Assembly (NCBI RefSeq): GCF_030272615.1
Contig: NC_081410.1
Span: forward strand, 140,034,849 to 140,098,848
Source of the DNA: Cryptomeria japonica
Lineage: Eukaryota > Streptophyta > Pinopsida > Cupressales > Cupressaceae
DNA length: 64,000 nucleotides
Direction of reading: 5' to 3'
A model generated the notes under the pieces. That model saw only the letters and a program-made list of their open reading frames with translations. It made no database searches and was not told where the DNA came from. The position numbers and the translations under genes were made by a program. Below, one piece after another: positions 25,198-35,530 of this stretch (position 1 is the first letter of the stretch; each line of letters begins with the position of its first letter).

Positions 25198-26475
25198 TTA
25201 GTTTGTCGGTTCCATGATTTCCACACTAGGTGCAGAAACAGGTTCCTCTTGTAACACCACTGGTTTCTTCTTCCAGGTTTTGTTCATGTCCACTTGAACA
25301 GTGTCAACATCAATGTTTCCTTCCGGAGTGACCGGTATATCATCAAATATGTTCTTTCTTGATCTACAGAATCTAGCAATGTGACCTGGTTTGTTGCAGT
25401 GATAGCAAACCAATCCAGGTGCTCTCCAAGGTCCATTGTTCATGTTTCCATTCTTTCTTCTGCATGTTGCAGCAGTGTGACCATAACCATGACAAATCAT
25501 ACAATTTTCTCTCCATCTGGTTGCCGCTTGATAACCATCACTTCTTGGCTGATGATTGAAGGCATTAAACCAGTTGTGACTCCGGTTCACAAAAGGTTTA
25601 GGACCAACTCCTTCGGTCCTCTGAGGATATCTTCCAGTGTTATTCATAACAGACCTGCATTCCGATGCTCTATGCCCATACTTGTTGCATGCATAACAAT
25701 TACCATCAAATCTATAGGATCTAGGCTTATCATTTAGGAAATAAGGAAAATTGTTGTAAGCCTTACTCCTACACACATTTGTAGTATGTCCTTCTTTAAG
25801 ACAATTGAAACAAATAGGTTTAAACTTTTTCTTACCTTTATCCTTCAATGTCGGTTGTTTCTTTGGTGGTCCAGTATTTGTACTAGAGGTCTCACCTTCC
25901 TCATGACTAGAATAACCAAGTCTATTGGTATTCTTGACCGATTTGGCAGATTCAAGCTTTTGCTCTAGCTTGACAGTGCTCTTGTTGAACTTAGCAAGTA
26001 TTTCCTTTGACTCAGAGAGTTCTTTGGAAATAGCAGCATTTGTTACCAATAGGTTTTCATTCTCAGATATGGCAGTGTTTAGTTCTCCTTGCATGTCTTC
26101 CTTTTTTACTTTGCTTGCATGGAGTTGAGCATTTAGGGCACTGATCTCTTGTTTCAGCTTGGAGATCTCATGATCTCTTTCTTTCACCAGATCTTCAGTT
26201 TTCCTTGGGTTCTCAAGCTCTTGACACATTCGGATAGTCAGTCCTTCCAACTCCTTTCTCAGGTTGGAGTTTGATTCATTCAACTCATTTACTTCAGCAA
26301 TTAGGGCTTCCATGTCTTCTTCATCTGAAGAACTATTTTCAGATAGCTCCATCAGCTTTTCTGCATGTTCTCTTCTTTTTGCTTGAGATGCCTTGTATTT
26401 GACCATAAGATCATCATAGGCTTGTTCAGACTGAGTGAGCCGATGGGTAAGTTCTCTCAAAGTGTATTCCCCCAT
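25198..26475 (-). CDS. Element B gag-like protein, coiled coil plus four CCHC zinc knuckles
   Basis: This is an intact 425-codon frame. I start it at the ATG at 26475, which lies 36 bp past the primer site (MGEYTLRELT). The frame is open further upstream, but that part is LTR and primer site. Residues 1-185 are a charged coiled coil (KELSESKEILAKF). A basic linker (KDKGKKKFKP) leads into four CX2CX4HX4C knuckles at residues 222-235, 260-273, 325-338 and 357-370, all with complete ligands. The knuckles suggest nucleic-acid binding in a particle. The UBN2-like capsid region seen in the gag of E is not visible, so this may be a truncated gag that needs a partner. It is the only long element ORF in the window without an internal stop. 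Confidence 0.82.
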   Translation of the reverse strand: MGEYTLRELTHRLTQSEQAYDDLMVKYKASQAKRREHAEKLMELSENSSSDEEDMEALIAEVNELNESNSNLRKELEGLTIRMCQELENPRKTEDLVKERDHEISKLKQEISALNAQLHASKVKKEDMQGELNTAISENENLLVTNAAISKELSESKEILAKFNKSTVKLEQKLESAKSVKNTNRLGYSSHEEGETSSTNTGPPKKQPTLKDKGKKKFKPICFNCLKEGHTTNVCRSKAYNNFPYFLNDKPRSYRFDGNCYACNKYGHRASECRSVMNNTGRYPQRTEGVGPKPFVNRSHNWFNAFNHQPRSDGYQAATRWRENCMICHGYGHTAATCRRKNGNMNNGPWRAPGLVCYHCNKPGHIARFCRSRKNIFDDIPVTPEGNIDVDTVQVDMNKTWKKKPVVLQEEPVSAPSVEIMEPTN

Positions 26476-26510
26476 ATCTCTTTCCAAGTGGTTAAACTTA
26501 TAGAAAGGTT

Positions 26511-26523
26511 GGCTCTGATACCA
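26511..26523 (-). promoter_or_regulatory. Element B primer-binding site (initiator Met tRNA)
   Basis: On the minus strand TGGTATCAGAGCC lies two bases after the LTR end TATCA. This is the classic site complementary to the 3' end of plant initiator Met tRNA and is used by many copia elements. Confidence 0.95.
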
Positions 26524-26525
26524 AT

Positions 26526-27631
26526 TGATAAATACTAAGAGGGGGGGGTGAATTAGTATGCCAAAAATCTTTGCACTTAAACACTTTGCAAGACTAACAG
26601 TAAACCGGTAAAATAGTTTAACAGACAAACCGGTTAACAAACATGCAAACCAAACAACTAATAATGCATTCACCCACAGAAGCACAAACACCATAACACA
26701 ATAGATTTTGACGTGGAAACCCAAATGGGAAAAACCACGGTGAGATGGAACTCACAAGTCACTATCTACAGAATAGGAACCAGACCGGTAAAGGTCAGAC
26801 TGGTTAAGGTCTTACAATGTTCTTTACCAGAATAGATCCTATTAGGAATCTCAATCTCTATTAGGAGATAAGTCTGATTAAAGACTACCTTGCTAGAGGA
26901 TTTTAGATCCATAGATGTGAACCACCTTGTTAGAGGATTTAAAAAAAGGCTTTTGGGCCTACCCGGTTAAGGGCTACAGACTTGTCAAAGATGTGAGTAA
27001 TCAACAAGTGTTTGATCTATCTAATAGCACAGACTGCTCGGTTAGATCCTTGATAGCTCGTTCTTAATGCACTCCTGCATTACTTCAGTCTTCTACACAT
27101 TCATATTCTTTCCAACTCCTCAATCACCTTAAACCCTAGCAATAACATAAACTTTTGCTATGACCTCATCAACAACATAAAACCCTAGACATGATGTCCT
27201 TATAAAGGAATCTAATTTTATGTCGGTCCAATAGGATTACATTACAATTTCCTAAGTTCAATGAACCTAGACAAACTTGGTAACACGACACAAAAAGCAC
27301 CATTAATGTGTCGGCACCGTCAAACAATCGGTGGATGGTAACTCATCACAAAATGTCGATTGCCGGTTTGACAAAAATGAAGACTGGTAAAAATGTGTTA
27401 TGTCGCTTTGGTCTTTCGTACCGCTTGGGATCCACGAACCGGTTGGGGTCAACATGCCGCTTCAAACCGGGAAACACATTCTGCAAAGCACCAATAGTCT
27501 AAAGACTATAATACAACATACCGGTTGGAACAAATACCAGTTGTGCTCTAACTTATAAATATAAAGAGGATCTCAATGCAAGTGTGTGTCCATCAATGAT
27601 AGTCATAACAAAAACATCAAAAATGCCAACA
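26526..27631 (-). repeat. 5' LTR of element B
   Basis: This 1106-bp LTR drives the element on the minus strand. It starts TGTTGGCATTTTT at 27631 and ends TATTTATCA at 26526. The equal length and close match to the 3' LTR indicate a fairly recent insertion, younger than element A, which it interrupts. Confidence 0.93.
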
Positions 27632-27844
27632 CTCTTGAGTTGTCATTTTGGAGGTCATTGCTCTGCTCAGAGCCCATCAATCCAACACCTTCAAGGTCCT
27701 CAAGAATAAAGGAAAATGGGACATTTCAAGGAAGGCTTATGGTTTGCATCTTTGGTTTAGTTTTGAAATTAAGATTTTCAATTATATTATATTGTCTCAT
27801 TATATGTGTATGCCTCTTATACTAACCACATTTTTAGCATCACA
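27632..27844 (+). repeat. 5' LTR of element A, second part
   Basis: The LTR of A resumes with CTCTTGAGTTGTC, matching the uninterrupted 3' LTR from 37711, and ends ATCACA. Adding 854 bp on the left and removing one duplicated CTCTT gives 1062 bp, against 1059 bp for the 3' LTR. Confidence 0.92.
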
Positions 27845-27849
27845 TTAAT

Positions 27850-27867
27850 TGGCGCCCACCATGGGGC
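27850..27867 (+). promoter_or_regulatory. Element A primer-binding site
   Basis: TGGCGCCCACCATGGGGC follows the LTR end after five bases. This is the GGCGCCCACC-type primer site found in several plant gypsy lineages. The tRNA was not determined. Confidence 0.85.
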
Positions 27868-27927
27868 CTAGCCCCTTTGATCTTTAACAAGTTTGCTTGC
27901 AAGAAATTTCATTGACAGGTTGATTAG

Positions 27928-28250
27928 CTCTTTCAGAGTGTAGATTAGCTCTCTTGGGCTCCTGAATTGCGTTCTTGGTCTCTATTGTGGTGTTCCGACA
28001 CCTCAAATGCCGTTTATGGGAGATTCCTAAACTCTATTTTTATGTTTTTCTGTACTTTAGCGCTTTCAGTTTGCACTTTAGCATTTTTGGTATGCATTAT
28101 GCATTTTTGGCACATTTGTCAATGTTTTCAGTCTATTTTATAGTGTTTCTAGTGTGTAGATCAGCATTTGTGGTGTGCTGATCAATGTTTTTGGTGTGCA
28201 GAGCAACGTTCTTGGCATATATGATGGCGTTCTTGGTCAATTTGATGGTT
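27928..28250 (+). repeat. 21-bp-period tandem array, first array of element A
   Basis: About fifteen units, almost all 21 bp, begin with GTTCTTGGT, GTTTTTGGT, ATTTTTGGT or GCTTTCAGT. Examples start at about 28146, 28167, 28188 and 28209. The array begins about 60 bp after the primer site, matching the position of the array in D. There is no sustained coding frame. Confidence 0.8.
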
Positions 28251-28579
28251 TTTTCATTTTTTTATTAATTTTGCAAATATTGTATGTTGCATTCCTCATT
28301 TTTGCTTGTGGACTGTCGTTTTCCCGAACCTAATTTGTAGATTGTTGGTTTTGCAGGTACTTATTTTGCTGTGAAAGACTAGAGTCATAAACTATTTCGC
28401 CGCTAAAGAATGCAACATAAACTACTAACTTTGTTTGCAGCTGCGGGATTTTGCACTTATATTTGTTAAACTAGGCACATAGACTAATTACAATGGAAAT
28501 GAACAAACATGTCTTATGTGTTTTGATGATAGGCGAGTATGCTCTCATCTTTCTTAGGTGATCAGAAAACTAGACTCAT

Positions 28580-28990
28580 CCTTTGCTTTCAATAGTGCAT
28601 TTCTTTAGCGGGCCTGCCCTCCTAAGGAGTTAATAACTCTTAGCCATTAAGGTCGGTGAGAGGGGAACGACCCAAGTGGGAACGACTAATGCCAAGTACT
28701 CCAACCCACTATAAAATAAACGTAATTTGATGAAAATCAAGTCAATGGTAGTGCTCCAGAATAGCTCTCCTTCGTACCTTCGGGTATATCAAACCTTGGT
28801 TTTCAAGGCTGGGAGACCTCTTAATTGAGTTTATACCCGACGCGTCGAACAGATCCCTTACTAGTTCCAAATAAAATAGAAGCTACCCGATTCACCTCCA
28901 AAAGGGTGATAATCTTTGTGCAAGAGAGATAGTAACTCTCCCAAGACACTTGCCATATCGTGCCCCCATTAGCATTTGGAGTCAAATAAT
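28580..28990 (+). other. Conserved leader block of element A
   Basis: GGGAACGACCCAAGTGGGAA, CCAAGTACTCCAA and CCACTATAA parallel element D at about 11657-11715. The block lies between the two 21-bp arrays. Its conservation against diverged surroundings suggests a cis-acting role in the RNA. No ORF is supported. Confidence 0.6.
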
Positions 28991-29262
28991 ACAGTGTTGA
29001 GAATCCATTGTGTGATGCTCAGCGACTGTATTTAGATTATCTATTGGATGTGTACCTAAGTTAGCAAGCAAACGTTTTCATTCTCAGCCAATCTCCTTAG
29101 GATAGACTGATTGATGTGTATTTAATTGTTCAAAACCTTTGGGACAAAGATACAATCTGATTTTTTGTGTTTATAATTCAAGTCAAGATCTCATCCATTG
29201 AAATACAACAAACATTGAAAACTCAAACTTCAAACTGTCAAATTCACAAGTTTTACAACAGA

Positions 29263-30175
29263 TTGGCTCTTTCAGTCCAAACAGTCGCATCTGCAATCCA
29301 AACAGGCGCATCTACGATCCAAACAGTCGCATCTACGGTCCAAACAGTCGCATTTATAGTCCAAAGCTTAGCTTTTTCAGTCCAAATATTTGCTCTTTCA
29401 ATCCAAACATTATCTTTTACAGTTCAAACATTAACTCTTTTAGTCCAAACAGTCGCACCTTCGGTCCAAACAATCGCATTTTCAATCCAAATGTCAGCTC
29501 TCTTGGTGTTAATGTCAAATTTCTCATATTTCAACATTAACTCTCAAAGGTTGAGCATATTAGAGTTTCTGGTTTGTCTATCAGAGTTTCTAGTCTAAAT
29601 AGCAGTGCATCTGGTCTAAACAGCAAAGTTCCTAGTTTATACATTAGAGTTCTTGGTCTGTCTGTCAGAGTTCTTGGTTTAAACAGCAAAGTTCATGGTC
29701 TATTTGTCAGCGTTTCTAGTCGGTATAACAACATTCCTGGTCTAAACAGTAGCTCTTTTGGTCTAAAGGTCAACTTCCTTGGTCTAATCAACAAATCTTG
29801 TGAGTTGCATGTCAAATATCTCCCAGTTGGTACTTATTAGGTCTAAATATCCATTTCTTTGAGTCTGAAATTCACAGAGTTGGGTCAAAATTAAAATCTC
29901 CTAAGTTCAAACACTTAATTTTCTAAACCTGCATATCATTATTTGAACTTTAGAGTCACTGAAATGTAGAACAGAGTTCTTGGTATATTTGTCAGCGTTT
30001 TTGGTCCAAACAATAGTGTTTCTGGTCCGTATAGCAGCGTTTCTGGTCTGTATAGCAGCATTTCTGGTCCAAACAGCAATGTTTCTAGTCCGTATAGCAG
30101 CGTTTCTGGTAAGTTTGTCAGCGTTTCTAGTCAGTACATCAGAGTTCCTGGTCATTTTGTCAGCGTTTCTGGTAA
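29263..30175 (+). repeat. 21-bp-period tandem array, second array of element A
   Basis: About forty units of 21 bp. The first part is built on AGTCCAAACAGTCGCATCTA and the last part on GTTTCTGGTCCGTATAGCAG, with a degenerate middle (about 29780-29960). Both share the GGTC(C/T)AAACAG core. Because 21 bp is seven codons, long artificial frames open on both strands (VQTVAST-type heptads on plus, RNAAIRT-type on minus). I do not regard these as genes. Confidence 0.85.
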
Positions 30176-30179
30176 ACTA

Positions 30180-30890
30180 CATCAAAATCAGAAAACCAAA
30201 ACAACCTATTTCTCAAATAGTCAAACATAGAGAGTAGGTCATCTTCTTAGGTCAATCAATCAGGTTATCTTCTATCAAAAACAAATTCAAGAACAAGACA
30301 CATAAAGGTCTCAAGTATTCACCTCAAACAAGTTAAATATCAAACACCTTAAAGTGCAACATCATATTTTCTTTGATAAACTGATCATTCAAACATAGTT
30401 TCTCATCAGGATCTATCATCCTTTAATCACAAAACTATAGCACTTGATCAGAATAACCTCATTCTTTAACATAGGATTTATCGTTCCTATTGCACTTGGT
30501 CATATCAAAATCACAAAATTTGCACTCAAAAAACTAAGATCGAAAAACTTGCCAACAAACAAATACTTGAAAAGATCATTTCCTCAACAATTGATCACTT
30601 ATTGCGACACATTAAGCAAGATTTAAATCTTGCAAAAACATTCAAAACACACGTATGCCCATTTTAATTAGAGCACAAAGACATAATATCGCTGAAACAT
30701 TGGAGATAGCTGAAGATCATAGAAACATGGCATACCAAAGCAAAAGACAAGAACACATAACAAGCCAACATATTAGAGAAATCAAACAAGTCTAGAATCA
30801 AAATCCAACCATATCAAAACTTAATAGGGATTCAAATACATATTCAAGGAAAGGTGGCTCTTTTATTCAACTTTTAAAAAGATCCTTAAA
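30180..30890 (+). other. Element A spacer before protease, no gene seen
   Basis: The position fits gag, but no capsid or zinc-knuckle motif and no long frame is present. Gag appears deleted or decayed beyond recognition. It is A-rich with Lys/Asn/Ile-type codons. Confidence 0.5.
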
Positions 30891-30894
30891 AGAT

Positions 30895-31887
30895 TTGGAT
30901 GAGAAAGATCACAATTGTGCACCTATATCTAGCAATGGTTCCTCCCCCCATAAGCAAACTGACTCTCCAAAGGCATCTATTCTTACACTTCTTAAAAAAG
31001 TGCAAAAACCTTCCATAGCATCCTCACCAAACAATACACCCAAAGATGATGTTCCCCAAAGGATATCCATAATGGCCATCAAACCTATTTCAGAAGATCC
31101 TATTCAAAGCCCATCTACTTCATATCCAAGCATTGATTCCTTGCAACATCCCCATAGCATTTCCTTGCAAATTGAAGTCCTCGTTCATAAAATGCTCATT
31201 AAACGTGTCCAAATAGATGGAGGAGCTAGCTTAAACATTTGCTCTTTGAATCTTGTCTGTGCTCTAGGTTATTCTGAAGATGCAGTTGATTCCCGAAAAA
31301 AGATCACCTTCAAAGCACATAATGAAAAAGCGCATTCCTCTAAAGGAATTGTGATGTTACCCATCAAAGTGGGACCTTTGCAAAAAGATACACCATGCCA
31401 AGTTCTATACATGGAATTACCATACAACATACTCTTGGGAAAACCATGGATACATGATATGCAAGCTATACCATCAACATGTCATCAGTGCTTAAAATTT
31501 CCCTACAATGGGCTAGAAATCACTATCTCAACAGTCTCAAATCCATGGCAGTGTTGTAGTAATCTGAAATTAGCTCAAGGGATCATTGTTCCACATAATA
31601 GAGAGATGGCACCTTTAAACACACAATCAAAGGAACAATCATTTGAATCAATTATGTCAAATAGGGAAAAACAAAAGGAGCAAAGAGATCAAGAGAATGG
31701 AGAATATTTTCTATCAGGGAAAAACAAACAAGAGCAACTTCAAATTGAAATTGAAGAAGATGCAGATATAGTAGTCAATGTAGTTCACATGTATGCAGAA
31801 CAAACGTTAGGAACTAGACCACTTGAATCAGAATCAAATTTGACTGACATGGACTTAACCGAGGATGATCAGGAGCTTCTTACGTGA
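30895..31887 (+). pseudogene. Element A gag-pol fragment with retroviral-type aspartic protease
   Basis: This 330-codon frame begins inside the gag-pol polyprotein, so the first Met is probably not the native start. Residues 90-200 form a pepsin-like retroelement protease: VQIDGGASLNI holds the active-site Asp at about residue 108, in the DGG form typical of this gypsy group. ILLGKPWIHDMQAIPSTCHQ at about 179-198 is the flap and C-terminal block. The protease would cleave the polyprotein. After residue 230 the sequence is charged and poorly conserved (SNREKQKEQRDQENGEYF). A stop ends the frame and the same frame resumes at 31918. The parent element is defective. Confidence 0.82.
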
Positions 31888-32350
31888 GGTCATTCTGATG
31901 AGAGTACCGTTCTAGACATGGAAATACATACTGAAAGCCTCGACATCTCTATCATGACCTCTAATATCTTTGACATAATCCAACATGAGGATCCTTTATC
32001 CTTAATTCATCCTAAACCTATGGACTGGGAAAATGAAGGACATACTGTCATTGATACCTTACCTAATGACCATGCTATATCCTTATATCTTAATGAAATC
32101 AAACTTGCAACAACTTTCACCAAGGATTCCGCTAACGTATCTTCTAATCAAGTGGGTGCCAAATTTCCTAGTCGCAAAATTGAAAATAAAGAAAACAATA
32201 TCAGGTCTAATGCTGAAAACTATTTATTGGCAAAATATTAGACCAAGAAAAGGTAAAAATAAAGGACGCATCTAACGGTGAAAACCTCCTCGAGGCGCTG
32301 AAAGATGGGAGATTTGACACCTTACCTGAATACTATCAAGAAAGGTCATC
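31888..32350 (+). pseudogene. Element A pol linker, decayed
   Basis: This continues the protease frame after one stop (MEIHTESLDISIM onward) to about 32241, then changes frame. The residues are acidic and low in conservation. In intact relatives such a linker joins protease to RT. No domain is visible here. Confidence 0.5.
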
Positions 32351-32354
32351 AATC

Positions 32355-32925
32355 TTGATGAAACCAACAAAGGCAGTTATCATTGGCACAATTGATCTAC
32401 ATCCAACAATATCTATATCAGAACTAGCAAGGCAAAAATATTTGGAATCCTTCAAAAGATGGCAAATCAATTTCACCTGGTCATATACAGACATTCCAGG
32501 GTTGGATCAAGATCTTATAATACATCACCCGAATATCAGTCCAAGGACAAGCATCAACAATGGAGCACAACATGAATCAGGAGTAGGTATTCTATTCATC
32601 ACACTACAAGGTCATACGATCCTGAAAGCATACAAATTAAGCTTCCCATGCACAAATAATATAGCAGAGTATGAAGCATTGGTTACAGGTATCAAAATGG
32701 TTGTAGAATGAAATATTACACAACTTCGGGTCTTTGGAGACTCTCATCTCGTCATCAATCAAATCAATGATGACTATCAAACAAAAGATGACAAACTCAT
32801 GCTTTGTAAAAAGATGGTGGATGATTTCAAAAAATATTTTGTCGAAATCACTTTTGAGCAAATTCTAAGAAACAAGAACAAAGTAGCAGATGCTATGGCA
32901 ACACTTGCTTCTCTATTGCAAACAT
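32355..32925 (+). pseudogene. Element A RNase H joined to RT leader, RT deleted
   Basis: Residues 35-55 (FTWSYTDIPGLDQDLIIHHP) are the segment that normally introduces gypsy RT. Within about 15 residues the sequence jumps to INNGAQHESGVGILFITLQG, the start of RNase H. The whole RT, including its YxDD box, is therefore missing. RNase H continues with FPCTNNIAEYEALVTG (catalytic Glu), one stop at 32709, VFGDSHLVINQI (Asp) and NKNKVADAMATLASL (Asp). The first catalytic Asp, expected in FDGA, is Asn here. The protein would be inactive. This is direct evidence of an internal deletion derivative. Confidence 0.83.
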
Positions 32926-33636
32926 AGGAAAATCAAGAGCGTTATGAATTCCTGGTTGAAGAGTGAGTTGTCACACCCTTCTCATAATTGTCTGGATTCC
33001 CAAACCATCTGCCAACTTATTGGACATAATAATTCTTCCCGCTATGGCCAAACTTACACATACCTGAAAGATAACACCTTACCTCTTGACCTATCAAAGA
33101 ACCAAAAGAGAAACTTTATTTGTCAATCCTCCCGTTATACTCTCATCGTGGATACCCTATTTAAATGAGGTCTAGACAGTACTCTCTTAAGATGTCTTGA
33201 ACAAGAAGAATTTGAGAAGGCCTTAAATGAAGTCCATAACGACATTTGTGGCACTCATTCAAGTGGTCTTACCCTTTCGAAAAAACTCATACGCTTGGGC
33301 TATTATTGGCCAACTATGGAAGGAGATTCTTTTCAGATAGCTAGAACATGCAAACAATGTCAGATCCATGGAAATTTGATCCATGCACCAACACAAGAAC
33401 TTCATGCTTTAGCAACATCTTGGCCTTTTTTCCAATGGGGACTTGATCTAGTACTAAAGGAAAATCCCTGAAACCAGTCAGATCGAGAAAAGAAAGAAAA
33501 ATTTGAACCAAACTGGTTAGGTCCGTTTGTGGTCACAACAATATTTGGGTCAGGAGCATATTAGGTATCAACACAAGATGGGGATCAGCTAGAGGAACCA
33601 ATGAATAGCATCCATTTGAAGAAATTTTATGTCTAA
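32926..33636 (+). pseudogene. Element A integrase ends: zinc finger and C-terminus, catalytic core deleted
   Basis: The zinc finger reads EVHNDICGTHSSGLTLSKKL, then LGYYWPTM, then ARTCKQCQIHGN (HHCC type). It is followed by WPFFQWGLDL, the entry to the catalytic core. The sequence then passes straight to LKENP, a stop and KFEPNWLGPFVVTTIFGSGA, which is the C-terminal end. The DDE core (about 150 residues) is absent. The terminal EEPMNSIHLKKFYV followed by a stop matches the usual end of the polyprotein. Like the RT loss, this is an internal deletion that still allows mobilisation in trans. Confidence 0.82.
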
Positions 33637-33639
33637 AAA

Positions 33640-34800
33640 ATCCATAAACAGTGAAAAAACAGAAAATCCAAAAACAGTGAAAAAGTAGAAAATACAAAAA
33701 TAGTAAAAAACAATAGAAAAATAAAAATAAAAAATCAAATATGAGAAAAAGTGCAATAAAAATAGATGGTGAAAACCTGGCAAACAGGCACTATCTATCA
33801 GCTAGCTCTTCCATCTATTGGTTCACGCATCCTTTAGCTTACATTATTTTCCTTCAGCACTGTTCATATCCATCATAAAGCCTTTGTACATATGCAGGCA
33901 TCCCAAGTGATTTCTCGTCATGGTTTGGATCATTGACTATATCATAATAAGGCTTGTTTCTAGGCTGGGGGCAAAATCCTGAACTTGGCTGGGGGCAAAA
34001 AAAGTTTTGATCATTTTAAGCTTAATCAAGTAGGTAGAACAACAGTCGGACAACGCTTGTCAAACGAAAAACTAAGATACATCCAACATTGAACATAGGA
34101 TCACATTGTCAACCATTAACTATCACATATCAATCTAAACGTGACAAAACACATATCAATGGATGATATATCTTGACTCATGATTTTAAGACTTTGGCAA
34201 TAATGGTTCAACTATTTTATTTTGATTTTTGCTATCATGATTTTTGAGTAACTCCAGGATGTCATTGACTAGAGGAACGAGGAAGGAACATGATATTTTT
34301 CTTGTCTACTGTCTGTAAATTAATCATTAATATGTGCAAAGTTGTCTAAGGAAATGATCATCAGAGTATCATCGAAGACATTTCGGACTTGCATATGGAA
34401 ATGGTTAATACTGCTTGTTTTACGCAAGCAGCACTTTGGTCATCTTGGTTCAATTATACCTCGATACTTGTGCTAACTTGCAATATCAAAACCCAGGAAA
34501 GTAGTGCTCAGGTCATCATGGTTCAATTATACCATTGATGTTTGCACTCACTTCCCACATTTTAAAGGCTCGATGATGAAACAAAGCAATGACTCCACGA
34601 CTGGTCCGATCACTGCATTACATGTCATGTTTTGCATTTGCATTTTAAGATAGACCTGCATTTCATTTTTGCATGGGATCACAATGCTCAACTTTTCCAA
34701 GGCCAAAGCTAACATGGTGTTATCTCTCTTATTATGTGATTGAGTACATTGGACAATAACAAAAATAATCAATTCATTCATCCTACATGATAAGTTAGTT
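33640..34800 (+). other. Element A 3' non-coding block shared with D
   Basis: After the integrase stop there is an A-rich run of AAAACAGTGAAAAA-type repeats (33640-33760), then GGTGAAAACCTGG and blocks matching element D at 18170-19020 (AAGACATTTCG, ACGCAAGCAGCACT, GGTTCAATTATACC twice). No ORF is supported. Confidence 0.6.
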
Positions 34801-35335
34801 CATCTCATGTAACCATTGCATACCAAGGCATCATTCATGTAAAGCATCAAATCATTCATTCATTTAGTAAGATCATTGCATAGCACTCATCTAATCTCAA
34901 ATCATATAATATAGCACCATTGCATTGCATTGCATCCATCTCATATTAACATACATGAGAAAATCATAAAAATATCATAAGAATAGAAAGCATTGCATTG
35001 CGCATACATCATGAAAATACTGCATCATCATATATCCATCGTCTAGAATTCATAAGCATATAGAAATTAAAGCATACATCATGAAAGTGACTGCACAACA
35101 TAATCATGTATCAAATAGCATGCATCCATCATCTCATAGGTCATGTAGAGCGAATAGGATCGACTGCATATCATATCATCAAAGCAAAATCAATGTCCAA
35201 AGTACAATGATATCACAAAATATATGAGATACATCACAAATATATATCGTGAGAATCATCAATATCTCATCACAAAAATGTGTGTACATGAATGGATCAA
35301 TGTCCCATATCAGTGTAAACACTAGGATGCGAAGC
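34801..35335 (+). repeat. CAT-rich simple-like region in element A
   Basis: The stretch is dense in CATCAT, CATTGCAT and CATATCAT words without a strict period. It has no ORF. Confidence 0.5.
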
Positions 35336-35339
35336 GGAA

Positions 35340-35530
35340 CTCAAAATTTTTTTTTTAAAAAAAAAAAAAAACGTCAAAAACCTGAAAAAATGGGGAAAAA
35401 AAAGGTCAAAAACTGAAAAAATTAAAAAAAAAAAGGGTCAAAAACCGAAAAAATCAAAAAAAAAAATCGTCAAAAAACTGAAAAAAAAAATCGTCAAAAA
35501 ACCGAAAAAATCGGAAAAAAAAAAAAAAAA
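35340..35530 (+). repeat. A-rich 25-30-bp tandem repeat (GGTCAAAAACCGAAAAAAT)
   Basis: About six imperfect units with GTCAAAAA(A)CYGAAAAAA and A-runs of 8-15 bases precede an abrupt GC-rich patch. Frames through it are low-complexity artefacts. Confidence 0.75.

Larger units (their letters stand above)
19982..27631 (-). mobile_element. Element B: non-autonomous copia-type LTR element with a non-pol ORF
   Basis: Two LTRs of 1106 bp each (19982-21087 and 26526-27631) enclose about 5.4 kb. On the minus strand the LTR reads TGTTGGCATTTTT to TATTTATCA. It is followed by the Met-tRNA primer site TGGTATCAGAGCC, and the polypurine tract AAAGGGGAAGA precedes the 3' LTR. The element encodes a protein with four CCHC zinc knuckles, followed by a long decayed ORF that is not protease, integrase or RT. 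It sits in the 5' LTR of A. It resembles E in primer site, LTR ends and polypurine tract, so a copia element like E could have supplied its enzymes. That supply is inferred. Confidence 0.92.

Noticed and set aside
25381-26128. Plus-strand frames opposite the gag-like ORF of B
   Set aside because: The minus-strand ORF has four zinc knuckles. The plus frames are shadows.
29167-30237. Long frames of heptad peptides on both strands (VQTVAST and RNAAIRT types)
   Set aside because: They arise because the 21-bp array is a multiple of three. Both strands and several frames are open, which is the mark of a repeat and not of a gene.
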